NCBI RefSeq assembly: GCF_004011505.1
Contig: NZ_SAUN01000001.1
Coordinates: forward strand, 6,661,501 to 6,725,500
Direction: 5' to 3'
Source: Nonomuraea polychroma
Lineage (GTDB): Bacteria; Actinomycetota; Actinomycetes; Streptosporangiales; Streptosporangiaceae
Length of the DNA: 64,000 nt
Made by a program: the position numbers and the translations under genes. The notes below the pieces were generated by a model. That model searched no databases. It was not told where the DNA came from and saw only the letters and a program-made list of their open reading frames with translations. This document shows, one piece after another, positions 49,473 to 59,584 of the stretch; the stretch's first letter is position 1; the number at the start of each line of letters is the position of its first letter.

Positions 49473-52400
49473 CTACTCGGCGGACTTGGCTCGGCGGGAG
49501 CGTCGCCGCCCCCTGCCGGAAGTCTGACCGGCTTGGTCGTCCTCAGCCGGGACGTCTTCAAGCGCACCGGTCACCGTATCACGACCGGCGGAGTCCTTGG
49601 CCGCGGAAACCTTGTCGGAGACCGCCTTCTCGACGGCCATCTTCCCCTGCGTGCCGCGCGGCTCCGGCTTGGTCTCGACCGGCTCCGCGGAGATCAGCAG
49701 GCCACGCCCGTTGCAGCACTCGCACGGCGTCGAGAAGGCCTCCAGGAGGCCCTGACCGACCCGCTTACGCGTCATCTGCACCAGTCCCAGCGAGGTGACC
49801 TCGGCCACCTGATGCTTCGTCCTGTCGCGCGCCAGGCACTCCAGGAGCCGTCGCAGCACCAGGTCCCGGTTCGACTCCAGCACCATGTCGATGAAGTCGA
49901 TCACGATGATGCCGCCGATGTCGCGCAGCCGGAGCTGGCGCACGATCTCCTCGGCCGCCTCCAGGTTGTTCCTGGTGACGGTCTCCTCGAGGTTGCCGCC
50001 GTGGCCGGTGAACTTGCCGGTGTTGACGTCGACGACGGTCATCGCCTCGGTGCGGTCGATCACCAGCGAGCCGCCGCTCGGCAACCACACCTTGCGGTCC
50101 ATTGCCTTGGCGAGCTGCTCGTCGATCCGGTAGGACTCGAAGACGTCGCCGCCGCCCTGCTCGCCGTCCCACTTGGACAGCCGCTCGGCCAGGTGCGGCG
50201 CGACGTACTTGACGTAGTCGTCGACCGTGTCCCAGGCCTCCTCGCCCTGCACGACCAGCGAGGTGAAGTCCTCGTTGAAGACGTCGCGCACGACCCTGAT
50301 GGTCAGGTCGGGCTCGGCGGACAACAGCTCGGGCGGGCTCGCCGACTTGGCCTTCTTCTGGATGCTCTCCCACTGGGCGGACAGCCGGGCCACGTCGCGG
50401 GCCAGCTCGTCCTCGGAGGCGCCCTCGGCCGCGGTGCGGACGATCACGCCGGCGTTCTCCGGCATGACCTTCTTCAGGATGCTCTTGAGCCGCGTGCGCT
50501 CCTTGTCGGGCAGCTTGCGGCTGATGCCGGTCATCGAGCCGTCGGGCACGTAGACCAGGTAGCGTCCGGGCAGGCTGATCTGCGACGTGAGCCGCGCGCC
50601 CTTGTGCCCGATCGGGTCCTTGGTGACCTGCACGAGCACGGACTGGCCCGACTTCAGCGCCGACTCGATCCGCTTGGGCTGGCCTTCCATTCCGGCGGTG
50701 TCGAAGTTGACCTCGCCGGCGTACAGGACAGCGTTCCTGCCCTTGCCGATGTCCACGAACGCCGCCTCCATCGACGGCAGCACGTTCTGCACCTTGCCGA
50801 GGTAGACGTTGCCCACATAGGACTGGCTGGCCTCGCGGTTGACGTAGTGCTCGACGAGCACGCCGTCCTCCAGCACCGCGATCTGCGTGCGGTCGCCGTT
50901 GCGGCGCACCACCATCATCCGGTCCACGGACTCGCGGCGGGCCAGGAACTCCGACTCCGTGATGATCGGCGGGCGCCTGCGGCCCAGCTCACGGCCCTCG
51001 CGGCGGCGCTGCTTCTTGGCTTCCAACCTGGTGGAGCCGCGCACGCTCTGCACGCCGTCGGTGGCGGTGTCGAGCGAGGTCGCACGGCCGGAGCGCGGCG
51101 CGCGGATGCGCACCACCGTGTTCGGCGGGTCGTCGCTGGCCGGCTCGGGGATCTCGTCGGAGCCGCGACGGCGACGGCGACGGCGGCGACGCGACGTGGA
51201 GGACTCCTCGTCCTGGGCCTCCTCGCCCTGCTCCTCGTCGGTCTCCTCCTCGGACTCCTCGCTGTCCTCGGCCTCGTCGCGCTCGCGGGCCTTGCCACGG
51301 CCGCGGCCGCCACGGCGGCGGCGACGGCGCCTGCCGCCGCCTTCCTCCTCCAGCTCATCGGAGGTGTCGACGTCGGCCTCGTCCTCGCTCACGACCTCTT
51401 CGACCGGCTCCTCCGCCTCCTCGGGCTCTGCGCTGACGGCGGGCTGCGGCTCGGGCCGCCTGACCGCCGCGGGCTTGGCCTGGCTCGGGTCGGGCGCTTG
51501 GAACAGCGGCGCGAAGATGGCAGCCGGCCGCTGGAACGCGGTGCCCGGCTCGTCCTGCCTGCGTGCCGTCAGTCCGAACGGGTCGGCGAGCAGGCTCGAA
51601 CGCACGGGCTCCTCGTCGAGGTCCTCGCCCGCGGGCTCGTCGTCGAGCGGCTCGTCCTCGGGAAGGATCTCGATGATGTCCTCTTCGTCCTCGACGCCGG
51701 CGCCGGAATCCGCAGCCCGGACCTCACCGGCGCCCTTGGTCGTCTCGGCACCGGCGACCGCCGCCTCGGGCTCCTCGGCACCGGTCACCGCCCGCGCCGC
51801 AGCGCCGCGACCGGCCCGCGTCCTCGTGCGACGGGCCCTTGGCGCCCCCGCCTCCGCGTCAGCAGCGGCCTCGGCCGCCGCTTCACCGGCCTGCGCCACC
51901 TCGGGCGCAGCGAGGGACGCGGCCGCGGCTACAGCGGCCTCGACGTCACGGGCCCCGGCCGACTCCTCCGCAACCGCCTCTTCGACGGCCGCGGGAGCCT
52001 CGGGTGCCACGATCTCTTCCGGCTCTGCCTTCTTGCGCGTGGTCCTGCGCCGCTTCACGGGCGCCTCGGAACCGGCCTCGGCGGGCGCTGCCGCCTCTTC
52101 GGTCTGGGCCTCGGCTGCCTTCGTAGTGCGCCGCCGCGATGTGGTCGCGGTGGACCGCGTCCTCGTGGCCCTCTTGGGCTTCTCCTCGGCCTCGGCGACG
52201 GCCTCGGCCAGGACACCCTCGACCGGGCTCTCGACCTCGGCCTCACCAGCACCGGCGACCTCGCCACCGGTCGTGCCGGCAACGGGGACGGACGTAGCGC
52301 CGACGGCGCCGTTGGCACCCTCAGCGGCAGCGAGAATGTCAGGATCAGGCTCGCCGGCAGCACGCTGCGCGACGGTGCGCTGCACCGGCGGCCCCTCGAC

Positions 52401-52580
52401 GACCGAAGGCGCGGTCTGCGCGGCGATAACGGTGACCGGAACGGACGCCGGCTCCTCGGGCGGTTCGGGCGGCGGACCGGCCGGACGGCTGGCGGAGCGG
52501 CGGCGCGTGGTCACCTTGGTCTGTTCAGTTGTCTCCCCGTCAGGGCCAGTGGCCCCGGCGTTGGGCTCGTTATCGAGCAT
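49473..52580 (-). CDS. rne: Ribonuclease E/G family protein
   Basis: 1035 aa. Residues 1 to about 520 are a disordered Ala/Glu/Thr/Arg-rich extension with Arg tracts near 435-480, a likely RNA- or protein-docking region. The catalytic part follows: RMMVVRRNGDRTQIAVLEDGVLVEHYV with the S1 domain, PEAN- and APHLAERL-type sensor regions, the metal-binding Asp in TVVDVNTGKFTG and IIVIDFIDM, and the Zn-link CECCNGRG. A short basic tail ends it. Main mRNA and rRNA processing nuclease. ATG with GGAGAGC. Confidence 0.93.
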   Translation of the reverse strand: MLDNEPNAGATGPDGETTEQTKVTTRRRSASRPAGPPPEPPEEPASVPVTVIAAQTAPSVVEGPPVQRTVAQRAAGEPDPDILAAAEGANGAVGATSVPVAGTTGGEVAGAGEAEVESPVEGVLAEAVAEAEEKPKRATRTRSTATTSRRRTTKAAEAQTEEAAAPAEAGSEAPVKRRRTTRKKAEPEEIVAPEAPAAVEEAVAEESAGARDVEAAVAAAASLAAPEVAQAGEAAAEAAADAEAGAPRARRTRTRAGRGAAARAVTGAEEPEAAVAGAETTKGAGEVRAADSGAGVEDEEDIIEILPEDEPLDDEPAGEDLDEEPVRSSLLADPFGLTARRQDEPGTAFQRPAAIFAPLFQAPDPSQAKPAAVRRPEPQPAVSAEPEEAEEPVEEVVSEDEADVDTSDELEEEGGGRRRRRRRGGRGRGKARERDEAEDSEESEEETDEEQGEEAQDEESSTSRRRRRRRRRGSDEIPEPASDDPPNTVVRIRAPRSGRATSLDTATDGVQSVRGSTRLEAKKQRRREGRELGRRRPPIITESEFLARRESVDRMMVVRRNGDRTQIAVLEDGVLVEHYVNREASQSYVGNVYLGKVQNVLPSMEAAFVDIGKGRNAVLYAGEVNFDTAGMEGQPKRIESALKSGQSVLVQVTKDPIGHKGARLTSQISLPGRYLVYVPDGSMTGISRKLPDKERTRLKSILKKVMPENAGVIVRTAAEGASEDELARDVARLSAQWESIQKKAKSASPPELLSAEPDLTIRVVRDVFNEDFTSLVVQGEEAWDTVDDYVKYVAPHLAERLSKWDGEQGGGDVFESYRIDEQLAKAMDRKVWLPSGGSLVIDRTEAMTVVDVNTGKFTGHGGNLEETVTRNNLEAAEEIVRQLRLRDIGGIIVIDFIDMVLESNRDLVLRRLLECLARDRTKHQVAEVTSLGLVQMTRKRVGQGLLEAFSTPCECCNGRGLLISAEPVETKPEPRGTQGKMAVEKAVSDKVSAAKDSAGRDTVTGALEDVPAEDDQAGQTSGRGRRRSRRAKSAE

Positions 52581-52726
52581 GCGGGCGCTCTCCCGTCAGC
52601 TCCCGGGCGCGTCGCCGCGCCGCGCAGGAGCCCTCGTGTCTCAGTTGTCCGCCAGCACCTCCATGTCGAAGGCGCCGGCGCCAAGTCCTGTCAGCGGTCG
52701 TGCCCGGCTCACGGCTGGGCGCGTCC

Positions 52727-53494
52727 TTAACCGGCGACGTGCTCACCCGCCGGGCCCGCCTCGCCGCCGCGCGTTTTGTCGCGGTCCAGGTCGAGCGGGT
52801 CGGCAAGCGCACCGGTGCTGACGTCGAGCGGCCCCTGCGCCAGCCTGGTCACCTCGGGGGGAACCGGCGGCGCGAAGTCGGCCACAAGGCGCAGCCCTGT
52901 GAGCACATCGTCGGGTCGAACGGCAGGCGTCATGTGCCGAACAACCATGCGCAGTATGACACACGGTCGTCCAGGCACTTGAGCTGCAGTTCTGTCTGTT
53001 CCCTCGGACACCGTCAGCCCCAGGACGGCCTCTCGCGCGTCGAAGCGACGGGGGCCCTTCTTGGTGAGGCGCTCGACCTCCACGGTGCCCGCCGCGAGAA
53101 ACTTCTCCACCGCCACCTCGGCGAGCTCGCGATCGGCACCAGGCAGCCGCACCTCCCAGTCGGAGACCTCCAAGCGGTCGGCCAGCCCACCCTGACCCGC
53201 CTCCACGACGTCGAGCACATCGAGCCCCGGCGGCAGTGACGCGTCCAGACCGGACCTGACCTGCTCGGGGTCGCACGGCGTGGTGACACCGATCTCGAGG
53301 TATTCGGCTTCGCTCGCGACACCGGTCGGCGCCGCGCCCGCGTAGGAGATCTTCGGGTGGGGCGAGAAGCCCGCGCTGTAGGCCACCGGTATACCGGCAC
53401 GGCGGACCGCCCTCTCGACGGCCCGCGAGATGTCGCGGTGGCTGGTGAAGCGCAGGCGGCCGCGCTTGGCGTAACGCACGCGAAGGCGCTGCAC
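52727..53494 (-). CDS. TIGR03936-type (DUF2344) radical-SAM-linked protein
   Basis: 255 aa. The opening RLRVRYAKRGRLRFTSHRDISRAVERAVRRAGIPVAYSAGFSPHPKISYAGAAPTGVASEAEYLE is the diagnostic start. This family always sits beside the B12-binding radical SAM protein, and the two may modify RNA or a ribosomal protein; function is not established. GTG start. 138 bp after the radical SAM gene, before rne. Confidence 0.85.
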   Translation of the reverse strand: MQRLRVRYAKRGRLRFTSHRDISRAVERAVRRAGIPVAYSAGFSPHPKISYAGAAPTGVASEAEYLEIGVTTPCDPEQVRSGLDASLPPGLDVLDVVEAGQGGLADRLEVSDWEVRLPGADRELAEVAVEKFLAAGTVEVERLTKKGPRRFDAREAVLGLTVSEGTDRTAAQVPGRPCVILRMVVRHMTPAVRPDDVLTGLRLVADFAPPVPPEVTRLAQGPLDVSTGALADPLDLDRDKTRGGEAGPAGEHVAG

Positions 53495-53632
53495 CGTGGG
53501 CGCGGGCGGAGGCCCTTCGGGAACAGGTTTCAGAGCTTGTCGTCCTTCCCTTGTAAGAGTTCCTTCGTCTCAGGATAAGCCGCCCCAGCGTATGTACGTG
53601 TACGCCGAGGCATGGCTCGCCCACTGAGCGCG

Positions 53633-55543
53633 CTAAACCACCGTAAGAGGAAGGAGTTTTCGCCCCGTGGGGCCGATTTGGATTTCGGTGCCCATGGTCG
53701 GGCAGACACCGCAGTCGTAGCACGGAGTCCAGCGGCAGTCCTCGACCTCACCGCCGGAGACCGCCTCCTGCCAGTCCTGCCACAACCATTCGCGGTCGAG
53801 CCCGGCGTCGAGGTGGTCCCACGGAAGGACCTCGTTTTCCTCCCGCTCGCGCGTGGTGTACCAGTCCACGTCGATGCCGGCCTTCTCGGCGGCCGCCATC
53901 CAGCGCTCGTAGGAGAAGTGCTCGCTCCAGCCGTCGAACCTGCCGCCGTCCTCCCAGACGGCGCGGATCACGGCGCCGACCCGGCGGTCGCCACGCGACA
54001 GCAGGCCCTCCACGATCGAGGGTTTGCCGTCGTGGTAGCGGTAGCCGATGGCCCGGCCGTATTCCTTGTCGCTCCTGAGCGCGTCACGCAGCGCCCTGAG
54101 CCGCCGGTCGACGGTCTCGTGGTCGGCCTGACCCGCCCATTGGAACGGCGTGTGCGGCTTGGGCACGAAGCCGCCGATGGAGACGGTGCAGCGGATGTCG
54201 CGGCTGCCGGTGGCCTCCCTGCCCGCCTTGATGACCTTCTTGGCCAGGTCGGCGATGCCGAGCACGTCCTCGTCGGTCTCAGTGGGCAACCCGCACATGA
54301 AGTAGAGCTTGACCTGCCGCCACCCCTGCGAATACGCGGTGGTGACGGTGCGGATCAAGTCCTCCTCGGTGACCATCTTGTTGATCACCTTACGCATCCG
54401 CTCCGAGCCGCCCTCGGGTGCGAACGTCAGGCCCGAGCGCCTGCCGTTCCTGGAGAACTCGTTGGCCAGGTCGATGTTGAAGGCGTCGACCCGGGTCGAG
54501 GGCAACGACAGCGAGGTGTTGGTGCCCTCGTAGCGGTTGGCCAGGCCCTTGGCGATGTCGCCGATCTCGGAGTGGTCCGCCGACGACAGCGACAGCAGAC
54601 CGACCTCGTTGAAACCGGACTCCTTGACGCCGTTTTCGACCATCGCGCCGATCGTGGTGATGGAGCGCTCGCGCACCGGGCGCGTGATCATGCCGGCCTG
54701 GCAGAACCGGCACCCGCGGGTGCAGCCGCGGAAGATCTCCACGCTGAACCGCTCGTGCACCGTCTCCGCCAGCGGGACCAGCGGCTTCTTCGGATAAGGC
54801 CACTCGTCCAGGTCCATCACGGTGTGCTTGTGCACCCGCCACGGCACCTCGGGCCGGTTGGGCGCGACACGCTTGATGCGCCCGTCCGGGTGATAGTCGA
54901 CGTCGTAGAACTTGGGCACGTAGACGCCGCCGGACTCGGCCAGCCGCATCAGCAGCTCGTCCCGGCCGCCGGGCCGGCCCTCGGCCTTCCACTCACGGAC
55001 GACCTCGGTGATGGCGATGGAGATCTGCTCGCCGTCGCCAAGCACGGCCGCGTCGAGGAAGTCGGCGATCGGCTCGGGGTTGAAGGCCGCGTGGCCGCCC
55101 GCGATCACGATCGGATCGTCCTCGCCCCGGTCCACCGCGCGCAGCGGGATGCCGGCCAGGTCGAGGGCGGTCAGCATGTTGGTGTAGCCGAGCTCGGTGG
55201 AGAAGGACACTCCGAGCACGTCGAAGGCCCGCACCGGCCGGTGCGCGTCGACGGTGAACTGCGGGACGCCCTCGGCCCGCATGAGTGCCTCGAGGTCCGG
55301 CCAGACGGCGTAGGTGCGCTCGGCCAGGGTCCTGGGCAGCTCGTTGAGGATCTCGTAGAGGATCGCCACGCCCTGGTTGGGCAGCCCGACCTCGTAGGCG
55401 TCCGGGTACATCAACGCCCATCGCACGTCGGCGGAGTCCCAGTCCTTGACGGTCGAGTTGAGCTCACCCCCGACATACTGGATCGGCTTCTGCACCTTGG
55501 GCAGCAGCGCTTCCAGACGGTGGAAAATCGACTCGACAGGCAT
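53633..55543 (-). CDS. TIGR03960-type B12-binding radical SAM protein
   Basis: 636 aa. An N-terminal cobalamin-binding-like domain (RWALMYPDAYEVGLPNQGVAILYEILNELP...) is followed by a radical SAM core with CxxxCxxC as RGCTRGCRFCQAGMITRP near residue 275, then LTFAPEGGSERMRKVINK and LYFMCGLPTETDED. A C-terminal Cys-rich end (CRWTPCYDCGVCPTMG) may carry a second cluster. Partner of the DUF2344 protein; the substrate is unknown and an RNA-modifying role is an inference. Confidence 0.9.
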   Translation of the reverse strand: MPVESIFHRLEALLPKVQKPIQYVGGELNSTVKDWDSADVRWALMYPDAYEVGLPNQGVAILYEILNELPRTLAERTYAVWPDLEALMRAEGVPQFTVDAHRPVRAFDVLGVSFSTELGYTNMLTALDLAGIPLRAVDRGEDDPIVIAGGHAAFNPEPIADFLDAAVLGDGEQISIAITEVVREWKAEGRPGGRDELLMRLAESGGVYVPKFYDVDYHPDGRIKRVAPNRPEVPWRVHKHTVMDLDEWPYPKKPLVPLAETVHERFSVEIFRGCTRGCRFCQAGMITRPVRERSITTIGAMVENGVKESGFNEVGLLSLSSADHSEIGDIAKGLANRYEGTNTSLSLPSTRVDAFNIDLANEFSRNGRRSGLTFAPEGGSERMRKVINKMVTEEDLIRTVTTAYSQGWRQVKLYFMCGLPTETDEDVLGIADLAKKVIKAGREATGSRDIRCTVSIGGFVPKPHTPFQWAGQADHETVDRRLRALRDALRSDKEYGRAIGYRYHDGKPSIVEGLLSRGDRRVGAVIRAVWEDGGRFDGWSEHFSYERWMAAAEKAGIDVDWYTTREREENEVLPWDHLDAGLDREWLWQDWQEAVSGGEVEDCRWTPCYDCGVCPTMGTEIQIGPTGRKLLPLTVV

Positions 55544-55664
55544 ACCGTCCAGGGTAGCGGCGGTCAGACGGTGGCAGGTCCGGGGCCGATGAGAAACATG
55601 CCAGGTGGACTGTCGCTATGGTGGGCCGCGTTCAGCGGTCCGCCATAGGCGGCGGGGCGTGCGC

Positions 55665-55883
55665 CTACGGCCTCGATCGGTCGCGACCATAGGGCGGCAG
55701 GCCGACGAGCAGACTTCTTGTCGGCGTCCCTTCCTCATTTCCGCTGAGCACCAGGATGTGGTGCCCCTCGTAGCAGGTCAGCTCCACGGCGATCAGGCCG
55801 CTTTCCAGATTGTGCACGGCGACGACGTGATTCGCCGGCAGCAGAAAGCGGTCCTCGCACTCATCGCAATAGGCCAGGAACAT
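55665..55883 (-). CDS. 72-aa zinc-finger-like small protein
   Basis: MFLAYCDECEDRFLLPANHV at the start, with Cys6-x2-Cys9 and a later Cys-x3-His (CYEGHH) that could form a treble-clef-like zinc site. It is short and soluble. ATG 3 bp after the rodA stop, so it is the last gene of the mre-rod operon. Function unknown; elongasome-linked expression suggests a cell-wall or growth role. Confidence 0.65.
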   Translation of the reverse strand: MFLAYCDECEDRFLLPANHVVAVHNLESGLIAVELTCYEGHHILVLSGNEEGTPTRSLLVGLPPYGRDRSRP

Positions 55884-55886
55884 ACT

Positions 55887-57053
55887 TCAATTAAACGACT
55901 GTCCGCGCACCTTGATGGCTTGAAGCAGCCCAACCGCAATGAGATTCGCGAATGTCGCGGTTCCGCCATACGACACGAACGGCAGCGGCAACCCGGTGAT
56001 CGGCATGATCCCGATCGTCATTCCGACATTGATGAACGACTGGAACGCGAACCAGCACACGATCGTCCCCGCGACCAGCGTCCCGAACCGGTCCTCGCAC
56101 CTTCTGGCGATCTTCAGCCCGCGCACCAGCACCACGCCCAGCAGCAACACGACCGTGACCGACCCGAGGAACCCGAACTCCTCCCCCGCCACCGTGAAGA
56201 TGAAGTCGGTGTGCTGCTCGGGCACGAACCTGCCGGTCGTCTGTCCGCCGCCGAGCAACCCCTTGCCGAGCAACTGCCCGGAGCCGATCGCGATCAGCGA
56301 CTGCGTGCTGTTGTAGCCCACGCCGCGCGGATCGACGCTCGGATCGACGAACGCGGTGAACCGCGCCACCTGGTACGGCTCCAGCATCTGGAAATAGAAC
56401 ACCACGAAAACCCCGGCGGCGGCCACCAAGGTCATCGCTGCGATCACCCGCTTGCGCACGCCCCCGATGATCAGCCCCGATACCATGATCACGGCCAGCA
56501 CCATGGCCGTGCCGAGGTCGGGCTGGAGCATGACCATCCCCATCGTGATCGCCGAGGCCACGAGCGCCAGCACCACGTCAAGCCAGCGCGGCCGATCAGT
56601 GCCTTCGGCCGGTTGCGCCAGCAGCATCGCGATGATCAGCACCAGGCCCACTTTGGCGAACTCCGACGGCTGCACCGCGAATCCCCCGCCCAGCAGGATC
56701 CACGAATGCGACCCGTTGATCGTCGCCCCCAGCGGCGTGAGCACCAGCCCCAGCCCCACCAACGACAGCAGGAACACCAGCGGCGCGTAGGCCCGCATCG
56801 CCCGGTAGTCGACCGTGGCCACCACGGCGCACAGCACCACCCCGATGATCTCATTGAGCAGGTGCTTCTTCACCAGGCCCGTGGCTCCAGGCGCCCAAGT
56901 CCTGGTGGACGACCACACGAGCAGGGTGCCGATCACGCACAGCCCGGCCACCGCGACCAGCATCAACCCGTCGAGTCTGCGTACCTTCGAGTTTTCCTGC
57001 GCCATCCGCCGAAGGAGCGAGGGGCGCCGGACGACGGCGGTACGGGTGCTCAT
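55887..57053 (-). CDS. rodA: Peptidoglycan glycosyltransferase RodA (SEDS)
   Basis: 388 aa, ten-helix SEDS polymerase. Family stretches include GATINGSHSWILLGGGFAVQPSEFAKVGLVL, QPDLGTAMVL, QSLIAIGSGQLLGKGLLGGGQT, FVPEQHTDFIFTVAGEEFGFLGS and TGLPLPFVSYGGTATFANLIAVGLL. It works with PBP2 in lateral wall or spore-wall synthesis. ATG overlaps the mrdA stop (ATGA), so the two partners are translationally coupled. Confidence 0.95.
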   Translation of the reverse strand: MSTRTAVVRRPSLLRRMAQENSKVRRLDGLMLVAVAGLCVIGTLLVWSSTRTWAPGATGLVKKHLLNEIIGVVLCAVVATVDYRAMRAYAPLVFLLSLVGLGLVLTPLGATINGSHSWILLGGGFAVQPSEFAKVGLVLIIAMLLAQPAEGTDRPRWLDVVLALVASAITMGMVMLQPDLGTAMVLAVIMVSGLIIGGVRKRVIAAMTLVAAAGVFVVFYFQMLEPYQVARFTAFVDPSVDPRGVGYNSTQSLIAIGSGQLLGKGLLGGGQTTGRFVPEQHTDFIFTVAGEEFGFLGSVTVVLLLGVVLVRGLKIARRCEDRFGTLVAGTIVCWFAFQSFINVGMTIGIMPITGLPLPFVSYGGTATFANLIAVGLLQAIKVRGQSFN

Positions 57054-59095
57054 CCCGGGATCACCGTCCCGTCCGGACGGAACGTCGGCAGCTTGGTCGT
57101 CAGCTTCCCGCCGGGCACGGCCGCCGGACGCTTGATGCCGTAAATGCCCTCATAGATCTCCCGTACGGCCGGCGCCGCGGTCTGCGAGCCCATCCCACCC
57201 TGGGAGACCATGACGACCACCACGTACTGCGGGTTCTTCGTCGGTGCGAACGACGCGAACCACGAGGTGTCCTTCTTGCCCCACACCTCCGCGGTGCCGG
57301 TCTTGCCGCCGATGCGGACCTTGTCCATCGGGAATCCGGCGAACGCACCCGCCGCGGTGCCATCCTGGGCGACCTGGCTCAGTGCGTTCTTGATGTAGAG
57401 GCGTTCCTTCTCGCTGAGCGGCAGCTTGCCGACCACCGGCACGGGGAAGGTCCTGACCACTTTGCCGTCGGGCCGCACCTGCGCCCATCCGATGCGCGGG
57501 CTGCGGAGCTTCCCGTCGCTCACCAGCGCCATGTACGCCCTGGCCAGCTGCATCGGCGTGACCAGCACGTCGCCCTGCCCGATGGAGAAGTTGGCCGAGT
57601 CACCGGGCCGCAGCAGGAAACCCTCGGTGCAGTTCTCCAGCGCCAGCCGCTTGAGGAACTCGGCCCGCGCCCGGTCCTTCACCTCGGGATATCCCTTGCG
57701 CGACCGCTCGCAGTTGGTGGCGCTGGTCTGGTTCCACAGGTCCTTCTTCCAGGCCCGGTCGGGGATGCGGCCGGCGGACTCGCCGGGCAGGTCCACGCCG
57801 GTCGGACTGCCGAACCCGAACGCCCTCGCCATGTTGGCGAACACCTCTTTCGGCTTCTTCTTCGGGTGTCGCCCGCCATCCTTGAGGTATTGCTCGTAGG
57901 CCGCCCGGTAGAAGATCGTGTCGCACGACTTGACCAGCGCCGTGTGCAGGTCGAGGGTGCCCAGCGCGATGCCGCGGAAGTTGTTGAAGGCCCGGCCGCC
58001 CACCGTGTACGAGCCGGGGCAGCCGTACTTGCCGTTGAGCGGATAGCCCGCCCGCAACATCGCCGCGACGGAGGAGATCTTGAACGTGGACCCCGGCGCG
58101 AACTGGCCGTTGATCGCCCTCGACACCAGCGGCTTGCCCGACTTCTCCGACAGCAGCCACTGGTAGCCACGCGCCGAGATCCCTCCGCCCCAGATCGCCG
58201 GGTCGTACCCGGGCGCGCTGGCCAGCGCCACCACCCGCCCCGTGCGCGCGTCCAGCACCACCCCGGCGCCGCCGTCGGCCGCGGGCGCGCTCTTCATCGC
58301 CTTGTTCAGCGCCCTCTCGGTGATGGCCTGAATCCGTGAGTCGATGCTGGTCACCAGGTGATCCCCGGGGATGGGCGTCACCTGCTCCTCCACACCGAGC
58401 GCCTTGCCCATCCGGTCGACCTGAACCCGGCGCAGCCCCGACTTGCCGCGCAGCGCGTCGTCGTAGACGTATTCGAGCCCGTCACGCCCGGCCAGGTCCA
58501 CGCCCGAGAAGCTGGCTTTGAGCCCTTCCCGTTTCTCCAGCTCCTGCTCGGTCACCGGCTGCAGGTAGCCGAGCATCTGAGCGCCCGCCCGGCCGCCGGG
58601 GTATTGCCGGACCGAGTGGATCTCCGCCGTCACGCCAGGAAACTCCTCCTGCCGCTCCAGGATCTGCAGCGCCTTCCGCGGGTCGATCTTCTCGTCCAGC
58701 GGAACGGGCTGGTACGGCGACCCCGTCCAGCACGGTTTGCCCACTCCCGGCCCGCACGGCGTGATCCGCTGCTGCAGGTCCGCCACCGGTGTGCCGAGCA
58801 CCGCGGACAACTTGCGCAGCACCGTCACGCCCTCGTCGCGCATCCGCGACAGCCTGGCACGGTCCACGGACACGACGAGCGCAGTCTTGTTGCGCACCAG
58901 CGGCCGTCCCGACGAGTCGAGGATCTGCCCGCGCACGGCCGGCACGATCACGGCCCGTGTCCTGGTCTCCGTCGCCCGCGTCACGAACTCCTGCCCGCGT
59001 ACGACCTGCACCTGCCACAGGCGCACGGCCAGCACGACGAGCATTGCCACCACCAGCACGTGCAGCACCAGCAACCGGGCTCGCATCCTCATCAT
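57050..59095 (-). CDS. mrdA: Penicillin-binding protein 2 (class B transpeptidase)
   Basis: 681 aa. One N-terminal helix (RARLLVLHVLVVAMLVVLAVRLWQV), pedestal domain (RGQILDSSGRPLVRNKTAL...), and a transpeptidase domain with SxxK at Ser336-Lys339 (APGSTFK), SCD in the SxN position (VKSCDTIF) and KTG at 598-600 (GGKTGTAEVWGKKDTSWFASF). It cross-links peptidoglycan with RodA. ATG 59095 overlaps the mreD stop (ATGA). The longer frame to 59269 is inside mreD and rejected. Confidence 0.95.
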   Translation of the reverse strand: MMRMRARLLVLHVLVVAMLVVLAVRLWQVQVVRGQEFVTRATETRTRAVIVPAVRGQILDSSGRPLVRNKTALVVSVDRARLSRMRDEGVTVLRKLSAVLGTPVADLQQRITPCGPGVGKPCWTGSPYQPVPLDEKIDPRKALQILERQEEFPGVTAEIHSVRQYPGGRAGAQMLGYLQPVTEQELEKREGLKASFSGVDLAGRDGLEYVYDDALRGKSGLRRVQVDRMGKALGVEEQVTPIPGDHLVTSIDSRIQAITERALNKAMKSAPAADGGAGVVLDARTGRVVALASAPGYDPAIWGGGISARGYQWLLSEKSGKPLVSRAINGQFAPGSTFKISSVAAMLRAGYPLNGKYGCPGSYTVGGRAFNNFRGIALGTLDLHTALVKSCDTIFYRAAYEQYLKDGGRHPKKKPKEVFANMARAFGFGSPTGVDLPGESAGRIPDRAWKKDLWNQTSATNCERSRKGYPEVKDRARAEFLKRLALENCTEGFLLRPGDSANFSIGQGDVLVTPMQLARAYMALVSDGKLRSPRIGWAQVRPDGKVVRTFPVPVVGKLPLSEKERLYIKNALSQVAQDGTAAGAFAGFPMDKVRIGGKTGTAEVWGKKDTSWFASFAPTKNPQYVVVVMVSQGGMGSQTAAPAVREIYEGIYGIKRPAAVPGGKLTTKLPTFRPDGTVIPG

Positions 59096-59556
59096 GTCGA
59101 ATACCTCGGCTGTCTGCCGCGTGTGGTCAGCCAGATCACGATCGGGGAGACGACCAGTGTGTACACGACGGTGACGGGCACCTGCTCGATCAGCGTGGAC
59201 AGGGTCACCCGGGGATCGGAGATCAGCATCCCCACGGTGGCGGCAAGTAGCGGCGCCAGCAGCACGCACAACACCACGGTCGTCACCGGTCCGCCCGCGC
59301 CGCGCCCGGCGATGTAGCCGACGAGCGCCAGCACGAACGCGTACTGTCCCAACAGATGGGCGGTCGGCGGCATGATGTCGACCAGCAGCCCCGCGAAGAA
59401 CCCGAGCATGGCCCCGGACGCGGCCCCGCGCCCCAGCGAGGCGCCGACGACGGCCAGCAACACCAGGTCAGGTGCGCCACCGGCCGGCAGCGGCACCCTA
59501 TTGACCAGCATCACCTGCGCCAGCAACGCCAGCAGCACGGAGACCCCGCCGATCAC
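59092..59556 (-). CDS. mreD: Rod-shape-determining protein MreD
   Basis: 154 aa, five or more helices with LVLLAVVGASLGRGAASGAMLGFFAGLLVDIMPP, the usual MreD signature around GxxxG and LVDIMPP. Membrane scaffold of the elongasome. It is separated from mreC by an unusual 113-codon repeat ORF rather than being directly coupled to it. Its ATG overlaps a TGA of the other frame of that insert. Confidence 0.9.
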   Translation of the reverse strand: MIGGVSVLLALLAQVMLVNRVPLPAGGAPDLVLLAVVGASLGRGAASGAMLGFFAGLLVDIMPPTAHLLGQYAFVLALVGYIAGRGAGGPVTTVVLCVLLAPLLAATVGMLISDPRVTLSTLIEQVPVTVVYTLVVSPIVIWLTTRGRQPRYST

Positions 59557-59584
59557 TGCGCCCCCTTCCGACCGGCCCTTCCAC

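Noticed and set aside
59096..59269. Upstream extension of mrdA
   Set aside because: Lies within mreD in another frame. The ATGA overlap and membrane anchor set the start at 59095.
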